Origin: Bifidobacterium scaligerum
Lineage (GTDB): Bacteria; Actinomycetota; Actinomycetes; Actinomycetales; Bifidobacteriaceae
Assembly: GCF_002802865.1 (NCBI RefSeq)
Contig: NZ_PGLQ01000001.1
Location: 62,001-126,000, forward strand
Direction of reading: 5' to 3'
Length of the DNA stretch: 64,000 nucleotides
The notes below the pieces were generated by a model that was not told the DNA's origin, ran no database searches, and was given only the letters and a program-made list of their open reading frames with translations. Positions within the stretch are counted from its first letter, which is position 1. Each line of letters opens with the position of its first letter. Shown in pieces: positions 42,127 to 49,662 of this stretch. The position numbers and the translations under genes are program-made.

Positions 42127-42755
42127 TGCATCAGCAGACTTTCGCCACGAATTCTGTCGCCGGTGAATATCCCGGTGGGCTGCCCGCCTGCTTGGAAGCG
42201 ATATTGATGGCCGCCGATCAGCCGCAGACCTCCGCCGATCTGGCTCGCATACTCGGTTGCGGAGAACGTACCGTGGAGTTGGCGCTGGAATCCTTACGTG
42301 AAGAATACGAAGGCAACCCGGAACAAGGCATTCGCCCGCGCGGTTTTGAACTACGTCTGACCGCCAGCGGTTGGCAGTTCGCCAGCCGTGCCGCCTATGA
42401 GCCCTTGGTTGGGGCGTTCGTCACCGATGGCCAGACCGCTCGCCTCAGCCAGGCAGCTCTTGAAGCATTGGCGATTATCGCGTATCGACAGCCTGTGACC
42501 CGTGCGCAGGTCGCCGCCATCCGCGGCGTTAACTCGGATGGCGTGATCCGCTCGCTCACCGTGCGCGGGCTGGTCAAGGAAGACGGCGTCGATCCTGACT
42601 CCCATGCCGCGTTGTTGGCGACATCCGCCCTGTTTCTGGACAAGATGGGACTGACGTCGCTTGATGATCTGCCCTCGCTGGCACCATTCCTACCGCCCGT
42701 GGACGATGTCACCGGGGATGCGCCGGTGATGTCACCGGGCCATGCAGACGATTGA
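42126..42755 (+). CDS. scpB: Segregation and condensation protein B
   Basis: The 209-residue protein has two winged-helix domains: CLEAILMAADQPQTSADLAR, and LSQAALEALAIIAYRQPVTR with IRGVNSDGVIRSL, the ScpB signature. It dimerises and binds ScpA in the SMC complex. The coding start overlaps scpA. Confidence 0.96.
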   Translation: MHQQTFATNSVAGEYPGGLPACLEAILMAADQPQTSADLARILGCGERTVELALESLREEYEGNPEQGIRPRGFELRLTASGWQFASRAAYEPLVGAFVTDGQTARLSQAALEALAIIAYRQPVTRAQVAAIRGVNSDGVIRSLTVRGLVKEDGVDPDSHAALLATSALFLDKMGLTSLDDLPSLAPFLPPVDDVTGDAPVMSPGHADD

Positions 42756-42790
42756 GATGCGTTTTCTTGCCAAGTCTTGTCTCATATTCG

Positions 42791-42821
42791 ACGAGTTATA
42801 GTCATAGTGACTATAACTCGT
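42791..42821. promoter_or_regulatory. Perfect palindrome before the NrtR-like gene
   Basis: ACGAGTTATAGTCA (42791-42804) and TGACTATAACTCGT (42808-42821) are exact complements around TAG. The site lies 50 bases before the gene. NrtR proteins bind a palindrome of this size class, so autoregulation is likely. The same word is not found before the permease gene at 43906. Confidence 0.8.
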
Positions 42822-42870
42822 GCTATGCTATCCGAACAAGGGGGAAGGCTCGCTGGAAGGAGGTATGGCG

Positions 42871-43722
42871 ATGGGATTCGGCAATGTATCCGAACGCCGC
42901 AGTGCGCCGCCGCAAATTGGCGTATCCGTAGTGATTCTCGCACTCGGTCCTCGCTCGCATGACGTTCACGATACTTCCGCATCGCATTGCCAGTTGTGGC
43001 TGCCGCTTGTCAGACGAGTTCGTCAGCCGTTTCTCGGTTGCTGGGCGCTGCCTGGAGGGGATTTGAGAGCGGACCGTTCTCTGGAGCAATCCGCGTATAT
43101 GGCGCTGGAGTCCACCACATCCCTGCATCCTCGCTATCTGGAGCAGTTGTACACGTTCGGAGATCCGGCGCGTTCGCATGGCGGACTGCCGATGGTTTCC
43201 ATCGTGTACTGGGCGTTGGTCGAGCAACGTGAGGCAGTGGATGCTGAGGACGACGACAATGTACGCTGGTTCCCGGAAGACGATCTGCCACCGTTGGCCT
43301 TCGATCATCGTGACATCATCGACTATGCGTTGGCTCGTCTTCGTTCCAAAATCGAGTATTCGGATGTGGCTACCCGTCTGCTCGGACCCACTTTCACGTT
43401 GCGCCAGCTGCATGGCGTCTATGAGGCCATCGCCGGTCAAAGCCTTGATTTGGCGAATTTCCGTCGCAAGATGCTTGCCTCCGGTGACCTTGAAGATACT
43501 GGTCGGAAAGTGCGTGAAGGGCGACAGCGTCCTGCTGCGGTCTATCGGTATGTGCCCTCGGATACTCCGGGCATCGCTTCACCATGGACGGGAAATGCTT
43601 CAACGTACTCCCGCCAAGATGTGATCGAGTCCGCCGATTCGCAGATCGATCACGAAGCAGAGCATGCCATGACTCATGCCGACGACGCCTTGTCTCCGTT
43701 GATTCCCGCCGCGCACGGGTGA
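42871..43722 (+). CDS. nrtR: NrtR-type Nudix-related transcriptional regulator
   Basis: The 283-residue protein joins a Nudix-like domain to a C-terminal winged helix (FTLRQLHGVYEAIAGQSLDL, then ANFRRKMLASGDLEDTG), the NrtR plan. The Nudix box is degenerate: the RE and EE residues are lost in LPGGDLRADRSLEQSAYMAL, so it should bind but not hydrolyse its ligand. NrtR proteins sense ADP-ribose or NAD-related compounds and control NAD genes. The start at 42871 sits after AAGGAGG with good spacing; the ATG at 42865 is too close. About 40 extra residues follow the winged helix. The next genes are a permease and a hydrolase. Confidence 0.88.
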   Translation: MGFGNVSERRSAPPQIGVSVVILALGPRSHDVHDTSASHCQLWLPLVRRVRQPFLGCWALPGGDLRADRSLEQSAYMALESTTSLHPRYLEQLYTFGDPARSHGGLPMVSIVYWALVEQREAVDAEDDDNVRWFPEDDLPPLAFDHRDIIDYALARLRSKIEYSDVATRLLGPTFTLRQLHGVYEAIAGQSLDLANFRRKMLASGDLEDTGRKVREGRQRPAAVYRYVPSDTPGIASPWTGNASTYSRQDVIESADSQIDHEAEHAMTHADDALSPLIPAAHG

Positions 43723-43905
43723 CTCGCTTGTGCGAACCGTGGAGCACAGGCATGCGGATGGTCGCATCCGAGGCAAACGCGAATCCAACGAGAGACAGCG
43801 TATGCGTCCTGCGTGGTCTCAATCGCAAAAACGAATCGGCAGCAATAACTCTTAGCTCAATCAACATAACCAAAACACAAGGAAAACAAGAGAAGAAGGT
43901 TCACT

Positions 43906-45351
43906 ATGAGTGACGCCAAGGAGAAGAGCTCCGCGCTCTCCGTGGAGGAACAGGGCATCGACACCATCGCCGAGTCCGACCGTCACGGCAGTCCGAAGGA
44001 TCTGTTCTGGCCATGGTTCGCCGCCAACATTTCCGTGCTTGCCATGTCGTACGGCGCATGGGCACTTGGTTTCGGCATTTCGTTCTGGCAGGCCACGCTC
44101 GCCGCCATTCTGGGTATTGTCGTCTCCTTCCTGCTGGTGGGCATCGTATCCATCGCCGGCAAGCGCGCCAATGCTCCGACGATGGTCATCACACGCGCTA
44201 CCTTCGGTGTCGAGGGAGCCAAGGTCCCGTCCGTGCTGAGCTGGATTGCCACGCTCGGTTGGGAGATCTCGCTGACTACCACCGCCGTGCTGGCACTTGC
44301 CTCCACATTCCAGCGTCTCGGATGGGGAACCGGTGCCGCGCCGAAGATCATTTCCACCATCATCGTGGTGGGGCTTGTGGTGGTCGCCGGCATTTTCGGC
44401 TACGACCTCATCATGAAAGCGCAGCAGGCCATTACCGTGATCAGCGGTGTGGTAACCATTGGCTTCTTGGTCCTCGGCTGGTCCCACATTGATTTCGCCG
44501 CCGTCGGTGCTTCGCAATCCGGCTCGGTCCCATCCGTGCTTGGCGCATTCCTGTTCGTCATGACCGGCTTCGGTCTGGGCTGGGTGAACGTGGCCGCCGA
44601 TTACTCGCGTTATCTGCCGCGCAAGTCCTCCAACGCCGGCATCGTATTCTGGTCCACGTTCGGTGCCTCGCTGGCCCCGGTGTTGCTCGTAATTTACGGT
44701 GGTCTGCTGGCCGTATCCAACCAGAAGCTCTCTGAAGCTGTGGGCAATGACCCGATCGGTGCCATGGCTTCCATCCTGCCGACCTGGTACCTTGTACCGT
44801 TTACTCTCGTAGCGGTGCTCGGTCTCATGTCCGGTGCCATTATGGATAACTATTCCAATGGTCTGGCTTTGCTGAGCTTCGGCATCAAGCTGCCGCGCGT
44901 GGCTGCCGCCGGTTTGACCGCGGCCCTGACTGTGCTTGGCGTGGTCTACGTCACCTTCTTCTCAGACACCTTCATCGGCCCGTTCCAAGGCTTCCTCATC
45001 ACCTTGGGCGTGCCGATGGCCGTGTGGACCGGCCTGTTCATCGCCGATGTGCTGCTGCGTAACAAGGACTACAACACCGAAGACCTATACACGGCCGATG
45101 GCCGTTACGGTGCATGGAACGTGAAGTCCTTGGTGATTCTCGTGGTCGGCACGTTGATTGGTTGGGGCCTTGTGGTTAATACCTCCGCCAGCTGGCTCGA
45201 ATGGCAGGGCTACTTCCTTGGACTTTTCGGAGGCAAGGAGGGGGCTTGGGCGTCCGCCAACCTTGGTGTGATCGTGGCCTTGGTGATTGGCTTTGTAGGC
45301 GCATTGCTGTTCCAGCGCGGCGATATCGCAGCTCAAGAAGCACAGGAATAG
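43906..45351 (+). CDS. NCS1-family nucleobase/cofactor permease
   Basis: The 481-residue protein has about 12 membrane segments and the NCS1 (purine-cytosine permease) pattern: FWPWFAANISVLAMSYGAW, NAPTMVITRATFGVEG, and NVAADYSRYLPRKSS in the middle. NCS1 members carry cytosine, purines, hydantoins, thiamine or nicotinamide-type compounds with a cation. It precedes a hydrolase by 10 bases, so the pair is an operon. The upstream NrtR-like gene suggests a nicotinamide or NAD-precursor cargo, but a nucleobase is as possible. The start follows AGAAGAAGG. Confidence 0.9.
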   Translation: MSDAKEKSSALSVEEQGIDTIAESDRHGSPKDLFWPWFAANISVLAMSYGAWALGFGISFWQATLAAILGIVVSFLLVGIVSIAGKRANAPTMVITRATFGVEGAKVPSVLSWIATLGWEISLTTTAVLALASTFQRLGWGTGAAPKIISTIIVVGLVVVAGIFGYDLIMKAQQAITVISGVVTIGFLVLGWSHIDFAAVGASQSGSVPSVLGAFLFVMTGFGLGWVNVAADYSRYLPRKSSNAGIVFWSTFGASLAPVLLVIYGGLLAVSNQKLSEAVGNDPIGAMASILPTWYLVPFTLVAVLGLMSGAIMDNYSNGLALLSFGIKLPRVAAAGLTAALTVLGVVYVTFFSDTFIGPFQGFLITLGVPMAVWTGLFIADVLLRNKDYNTEDLYTADGRYGAWNVKSLVILVVGTLIGWGLVVNTSASWLEWQGYFLGLFGGKEGAWASANLGVIVALVIGFVGALLFQRGDIAAQEAQE

Positions 45352-45361
45352 GAGAACTGAC

Positions 45362-45925
45362 ATGGCAATTCCGTCTGATGAATGGCTGGTCGTTATCGAC
45401 CGTCAGAAAGTGTTCGCCGAGTCCGACTGGTCCGACTGGGCCTGCCCCGATGGCTCATTCCACACTACCGACGCTCCGTTCGCCGCGCTCGCCAGAGCTT
45501 ACGGAGATCGTGTGGTCTACACCCGTTACGTGGCACCCACGCCCGCATTGGACGCATGGGTGGACTACTTCAAAGACTGGCCGCAGTTCCTGGTTCCCCC
45601 GGATGATCCGATGTATGACCTGACCGAAGATACGGCCGCGCTTGCCGCCGGGCATCCGGTGGTCAGCCGTGATACTTTCGGTAAGTGGGGCAGCGCCCTG
45701 TCCGAGGCGATTGGCGGGGCCAAGAAGATTGCGCTTGTGGGAGTCGCCACCGACTGCTGTGTGATCACTACTGCATTGGCCGCCGCGGACGCCGGCGTCG
45801 CCGTACGTGTGGTGGCTGACGCATGCGCCGGTTCCAGCCCTGAGAACCATCAACGGGCTCTCGATACGATGGCGTTGTTCGCACCATTGATCACCATCAC
45901 CGATTCGGCTGCCGTACTCGGCTGA
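45362..45925 (+). CDS. Isochorismatase-like cysteine hydrolase
   Basis: The 187-residue protein has the isochorismatase/nicotinamidase fold. Asp13 in VVIDRQKVF, a Lys in FGKWGSAL and Cys in VATDCCVITT make up the usual Asp-Lys-Cys triad. The DxHxxxH metal site of true nicotinamidases is not seen; the matching place reads YTRYVAPTPALD. It may hydrolyse an amide such as a ureide, or an imported cofactor precursor. It follows the NCS1 permease by 10 bases with a GGAGAAC ribosome binding site. The next element is an intrinsic terminator. Confidence 0.88.
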   Translation: MAIPSDEWLVVIDRQKVFAESDWSDWACPDGSFHTTDAPFAALARAYGDRVVYTRYVAPTPALDAWVDYFKDWPQFLVPPDDPMYDLTEDTAALAAGHPVVSRDTFGKWGSALSEAIGGAKKIALVGVATDCCVITTALAAADAGVAVRVVADACAGSSPENHQRALDTMALFAPLITITDSAAVLG

Positions 45926-45945
45926 TCGGTGCCTTTCTTGGCTAT

Positions 45946-45978
45946 ATGGCCTGCGCGCTTGACGTGCAGGCCATTTTT
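45946..45978 (+). terminator. Intrinsic terminator of the permease-hydrolase operon
   Basis: ATGGCCTGC (45946-45954) and GCAGGCCAT (45966-45974) form the stem and TTTT follows. Confidence 0.93.
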
Positions 45979-46331
45979 CATGCCTATCGTCACTTGGCAA
46001 CCGCTGGCATGAACGGTCAGGCATGTCATATCTCATATTTCGATGGTTTATCCCCCTTATGGACACGCCAATAATTGCAATACCTGTCAAGCCCCCATAC
46101 CCCCGAAAACAGAGCTGAAGGGTTACAGTGGTACTTCTCTTAACTTTTAGCCCCGATGTTGGTACGAGCGGGAACGAGTGGTGAATATCATGTGTTGTCG
46201 ATATGAAATTGCTCGGGGGGGGGTCTTTTGCGGCATCCTTCCTTCCAGAAATACAAGCGCCTGTTATAAGGGCATCTACCGTCGCTCGGCAATCGGGAAT
46301 CTTCGTATCTTGCTGTGCATAGGGGTTCATG
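45979..46331. other. 353-bp upstream region of the polysaccharide operon
   Basis: No gene is seen. It holds C-rich and G-rich tracts, including a run of nine G at 46215-46223, and must contain the promoter of the operon that starts at 46332. Confidence 0.7.
46215..46223. repeat. Nine-G homopolymer before the polysaccharide operon
   Basis: Nine consecutive G lie about 108 bases before the first gene. Tracts of this length slip in replication, and poly-G tracts are linked with phase variation in several genera. Here the tract is outside any frame, so an effect would be on promoter spacing or leader structure. Confidence 0.85.
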
Positions 46332-46832
46332 ATGGCTAGCGGCAGGTTCACCGACGAGGAACGCCGATATCTGCGTTCGCTCGCTGCGGTATCACGAGTT
46401 ACCGAAACGCGAATCACATACACTATGGCGTTTCGCGAGGAATGTATGCGCCGATATTGGAACGGCGAATCCAGTACCAAGATTTTCCGCGAGGCTGGAC
46501 TTGGCCCGGAGATTATCGGGCACAAGCGCATCGAACGGTGTATCGCCCGATGGCGCAATGATGGCGTAGCGTCCGGCGCACATAACGATTTTCGCCACCG
46601 TTCGATGACATCAGGCGTTGAAAACGAATCGCAACTGCGCCAGCGGGTGAAGGAAGATGAGCGCATCATCGTGCTGCAAGCACGCAGAATCCAGGCACTG
46701 GAGGATCAGCTCAATCAATTGCATGCGGATTTTCGCAAGTTGAGGCGTGCGGAACTATCCGGACGCGCCATCCATACGGACATGCTTGATCAAGATTCCG
46801 ATGCCGGGACAGGGGCGGAGCGTGCATCATGA
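46332..46832 (+). CDS. Helix-turn-helix / coiled-coil protein, first gene of the EPS operon
   Basis: The 166-residue protein is not a known polysaccharide enzyme. Residues 30-80 look like a helix-turn-helix of the transposase-orfA type (YTMAFREECMRRYWNG, then FREAGLGPEIIGHKRIERC). Residues 100-140 form a coiled coil (EDERIIVLQARRIQALEDQL). It could regulate the operon or be a domesticated transposase fragment. The start at 46332 follows AGGGG with 6-base spacing, with an ATG three bases earlier as alternative. Its end overlaps the next gene by 4 bases (ATGA). Confidence 0.75.
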   Translation: MASGRFTDEERRYLRSLAAVSRVTETRITYTMAFREECMRRYWNGESSTKIFREAGLGPEIIGHKRIERCIARWRNDGVASGAHNDFRHRSMTSGVENESQLRQRVKEDERIIVLQARRIQALEDQLNQLHADFRKLRRAELSGRAIHTDMLDQDSDAGTGAERAS

Positions 46833-48376
46833 GCATTCAGGACATAATCTCTACGCTCCGCAGACGGTGGAGATTCGAGCTGGTGGTGCTGATCGCGGCG
46901 GTCGTCGCTATCGCCGTATACCTCTATGTGCAGGTGCCGGTGTATTCCGCGACGACGCGCGTGTACATAAGCTTCAGCGGGGAAGGTGATGCCGCCGATG
47001 GTTCGGTGGATGGCACCGGGGCCAGTGAGTCGGCAACTTCGGGCCTAATCGGAGGCTCGTCATTCCAATACACGCCAAGCGAATATGTGAACCAGCAGTT
47101 GTCGTTGATCCCCGCGCTGGTCACTACGCCGGCTGTGCTGGACGGTGCGGCTGACCAGCTCGGCTTGCCGTCATCCCAAGGACTGGAGGAGAGTCTGAGC
47201 GCAGCCGTGTCCGATGGGTATTTCGTTACGATCACCGCCATGGATGAGCATGCGCAGCACGCCGCGGACATTGCGAACGCCGTTGCATCGAGTTTGGCCA
47301 GTCAGCTGGCGTCGCCGAATCGCAGCGATACGAATCTGTACATTCCCTCCCACTTGCGGTTGTCCATCGTGAACAAGGCTGTGGCGGAAAAGACACCGTC
47401 ATCTCCGAACACCAAGGCGATCATCGGCGTCGGGGGATTGGCTGCGTGCGCTTTGGCATGTTTCGCCGGCATCGTTCGTGAACTGTGCGACAACAGGATT
47501 CGCAGGGCATCCGAGGTGCAACAGTTGCTGCACGCGCCATTGCTGGGCGCGGTACCCAAGTCGTCTTCCTTCCAACCAGGTGTTCCTGTGATCATTCGGT
47601 CCTCCGACACCTTGGAGGCGGAGATGATCCGGCGCATCGCCTCCAACCTGACCTTCGTGGTTCCCGATCGCACCGAGTTGTCCAATGTGTTCGTCATCGC
47701 GTCGTATGGCCCGGGCGAAGGCAAGACGACGTTGTCGATCGAGCTGGCGGCGGCATTCGCCGAACAGGGGCGCAAGGTACTGCTCATCGGCGCGGATTTC
47801 CGTCACCCGTCCATCGCTCAGCGGCTTGGACTGGCCGATGAGGTGGGATTGAGCCACCTGCTGACCGGCCAGGTCGATATACGCTCCGCCGCAAGACAAT
47901 ATTGGAAACCGGGATTCCATGTGCTGCCTGCAGGCCGGCGAGTAGCCAACCCCGGAATTCTGATCAACTCCCAATCCATGCGCACCTTGCTGCACGAGGT
48001 ATCTCGACAATACGAATGGGTGATCGTGGACGCCGAACCGATGACAGTGGCCAACGATGCCGCCGTATTCGCCAAAGAAGGAGCGAAACTGGTGCTGGTC
48101 GCTGGGCGAGGCCTGTCCGATCGCTCCCAGCTGCGGGACATGGACCGTGAATTTGAAATCATCAACGTACAGCCTGTGGGCGTTATCTGGAATTTCGCCG
48201 ATCAGGACCGTGGAGCGGTGAAAACCCACGACAAATACTACGGAGGTACGAAACGCCGTAGCGGAAACGAGCGTGAGGCTCATCCCGAGATTGGTCCTAT
48301 CCCCGAAACCCGAAACGGGCCCACGGTTGCGCCGGATGACCAATTGGCGGCCGGCGCCTTGACCGGGAGACCATGA
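46829..48376 (+). CDS. Wzz/BY-kinase-like chain-length regulator
   Basis: The 515-residue protein joins a polysaccharide co-polymerase part to an ATPase part. A membrane segment lies at about 18-36 and another at about 194-218, with an outer loop between. The cytosolic domain has YGPGEGKTT (Walker A, about 291-300), LLIGADFRHP (Walker A') and VIVDAEP (Walker B). This is the CapAB/BY-kinase plan in one chain. The tail has DKYYGG and few other tyrosines, so the usual tyrosine cluster is short. It controls chain length and export in concert with the flippase and polymerase. Confidence 0.92.
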   Translation: MSIQDIISTLRRRWRFELVVLIAAVVAIAVYLYVQVPVYSATTRVYISFSGEGDAADGSVDGTGASESATSGLIGGSSFQYTPSEYVNQQLSLIPALVTTPAVLDGAADQLGLPSSQGLEESLSAAVSDGYFVTITAMDEHAQHAADIANAVASSLASQLASPNRSDTNLYIPSHLRLSIVNKAVAEKTPSSPNTKAIIGVGGLAACALACFAGIVRELCDNRIRRASEVQQLLHAPLLGAVPKSSSFQPGVPVIIRSSDTLEAEMIRRIASNLTFVVPDRTELSNVFVIASYGPGEGKTTLSIELAAAFAEQGRKVLLIGADFRHPSIAQRLGLADEVGLSHLLTGQVDIRSAARQYWKPGFHVLPAGRRVANPGILINSQSMRTLLHEVSRQYEWVIVDAEPMTVANDAAVFAKEGAKLVLVAGRGLSDRSQLRDMDREFEIINVQPVGVIWNFADQDRGAVKTHDKYYGGTKRRSGNEREAHPEIGPIPETRNGPTVAPDDQLAAGALTGRP

Positions 48377-49662
48377 TGAACACGACGAAAAGGCATGATG
48401 GCACGGCAGCCGTTGACCGTGGAGACGCCCGGCTGCGTGTGCTGATCGTCCAAGAAGCCATGGGTGGTTGCGGACGGCACGTGGCCGATCTGATAGCCGG
48501 ACTTGACCATTCACGATTCGATGTGACGTTGCTCTATGGCACAGGACGTGTGGATGCGTATTTCAGATCACGCATTGCACAACTGCAACAGTGCGCCAAT
48601 CTGATCGGATGCGATGATCTATGCCGGGAAATTGATCCCGTGCGTGATCTGCGGGCGTTTATCGAAACGGTGCGTGTGATTCGTCGTGTCCGTCCGGATA
48701 TCGTGCATTGCCACAGTACGAAAGGCGGGGTGATAGGGCGTGCGGCCGCGTGGCTGTGCCGCGTGCCTGCCGTGTTTTACACGCCGCACGCCTATGCGTT
48801 TCAATCGCCACAGGTGAAGTCATGGAAACGGCATCTGTATGTAGCAGTGGAGTTGATATTGGCGCGCGTGGCCACTACACGCACCTTGAATGTGTCCGCC
48901 GGGGAGCGCCGTGAAGCGTTGAAGCATCGATTGGGTCGGCCGGACCGATTCCATGTGGTGATCAACGGGCTTGCTGACGTCACGTTACCTCACAAAGCCG
49001 TGATACGGGAACGGCTTGGCCTGCCTCAGCATGTTCCTATCGTCGGGGTCGTGGCGCGTCTGGTGGACCAGAAATGCCCGATGACGGCGGTACGTATCGC
49101 CCGGCGGCTGATTGCGCATGATGCTCACGTACACGTTGCGTTTGTAGGATCCGGCCCGTTGGAATCCGAAGTACGCGCATTCTGTGCCGAAAACGGTATC
49201 GAACATAATGTGCATTTTCTCGGTGAACGAGATGACGCTGACCTGATCGTAGGTGCGTTCGATGTGTCTCTGCTGTGCTCCTTGTATGAGGGTCTACCGT
49301 ATTCGCTTATCGAATCGATTCGTGCTGGTGTGCCGATTGCGGCAAGCGCTGTGACCGGTAACGAAGATGTTGTTCGGGAAGGGGTTAATGGTTGGACGTT
49401 CCCGGTGGAGGATGTCGATGCCGGAGCTGCGGCAGTGGAGCGTCTGCTTGTGGACCCACCTCAAGCGGATGACGTTCGTAAGGATTTTAGCACACGATTC
49501 CGCATCGAGAACATGTTGACGGATATTACCGAACAGTATGAGCTGGTGCAGGATAAGGCCGTGCGGCACGAATCCATGCGGTATGGATCCGCGTCGTCCT
49601 CGTTCACAACAGTCGCGACATGGAACAAGACACGTTTCGCGACGGAAACGGGGGAGCAATGA
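48373..49662 (+). CDS. Glycosyltransferase, GT4-like (first)
   Basis: The 429-residue protein has the GT-B fold. An N-terminal GGCGRHVADLIAGL is followed by VHCHSTKGGVIGRAAA and YTPHAYAFQ, as in GT4 enzymes of the WaaG/CpsF type. The C-terminal nucleotide-binding motif SLYEGLPYSLIESIRAGVPI carries the EX7E pair. It transfers a sugar from a nucleotide donor to the lipid-linked repeat unit. Sugar and linkage cannot be read. It overlaps both neighbours by 4 bases. Confidence 0.9.
   Translation: MMNTTKRHDGTAAVDRGDARLRVLIVQEAMGGCGRHVADLIAGLDHSRFDVTLLYGTGRVDAYFRSRIAQLQQCANLIGCDDLCREIDPVRDLRAFIETVRVIRRVRPDIVHCHSTKGGVIGRAAAWLCRVPAVFYTPHAYAFQSPQVKSWKRHLYVAVELILARVATTRTLNVSAGERREALKHRLGRPDRFHVVINGLADVTLPHKAVIRERLGLPQHVPIVGVVARLVDQKCPMTAVRIARRLIAHDAHVHVAFVGSGPLESEVRAFCAENGIEHNVHFLGERDDADLIVGAFDVSLLCSLYEGLPYSLIESIRAGVPIAASAVTGNEDVVREGVNGWTFPVEDVDAGAAAVERLLVDPPQADDVRKDFSTRFRIENMLTDITEQYELVQDKAVRHESMRYGSASSSFTTVATWNKTRFATETGEQ

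Noticed and set aside
45362-45925. Nicotinamidase PncA
   Set aside because: The Asp-Lys-Cys triad is present but the DxHxxxH metal motif is not, so only isochorismatase-like hydrolase is claimed.
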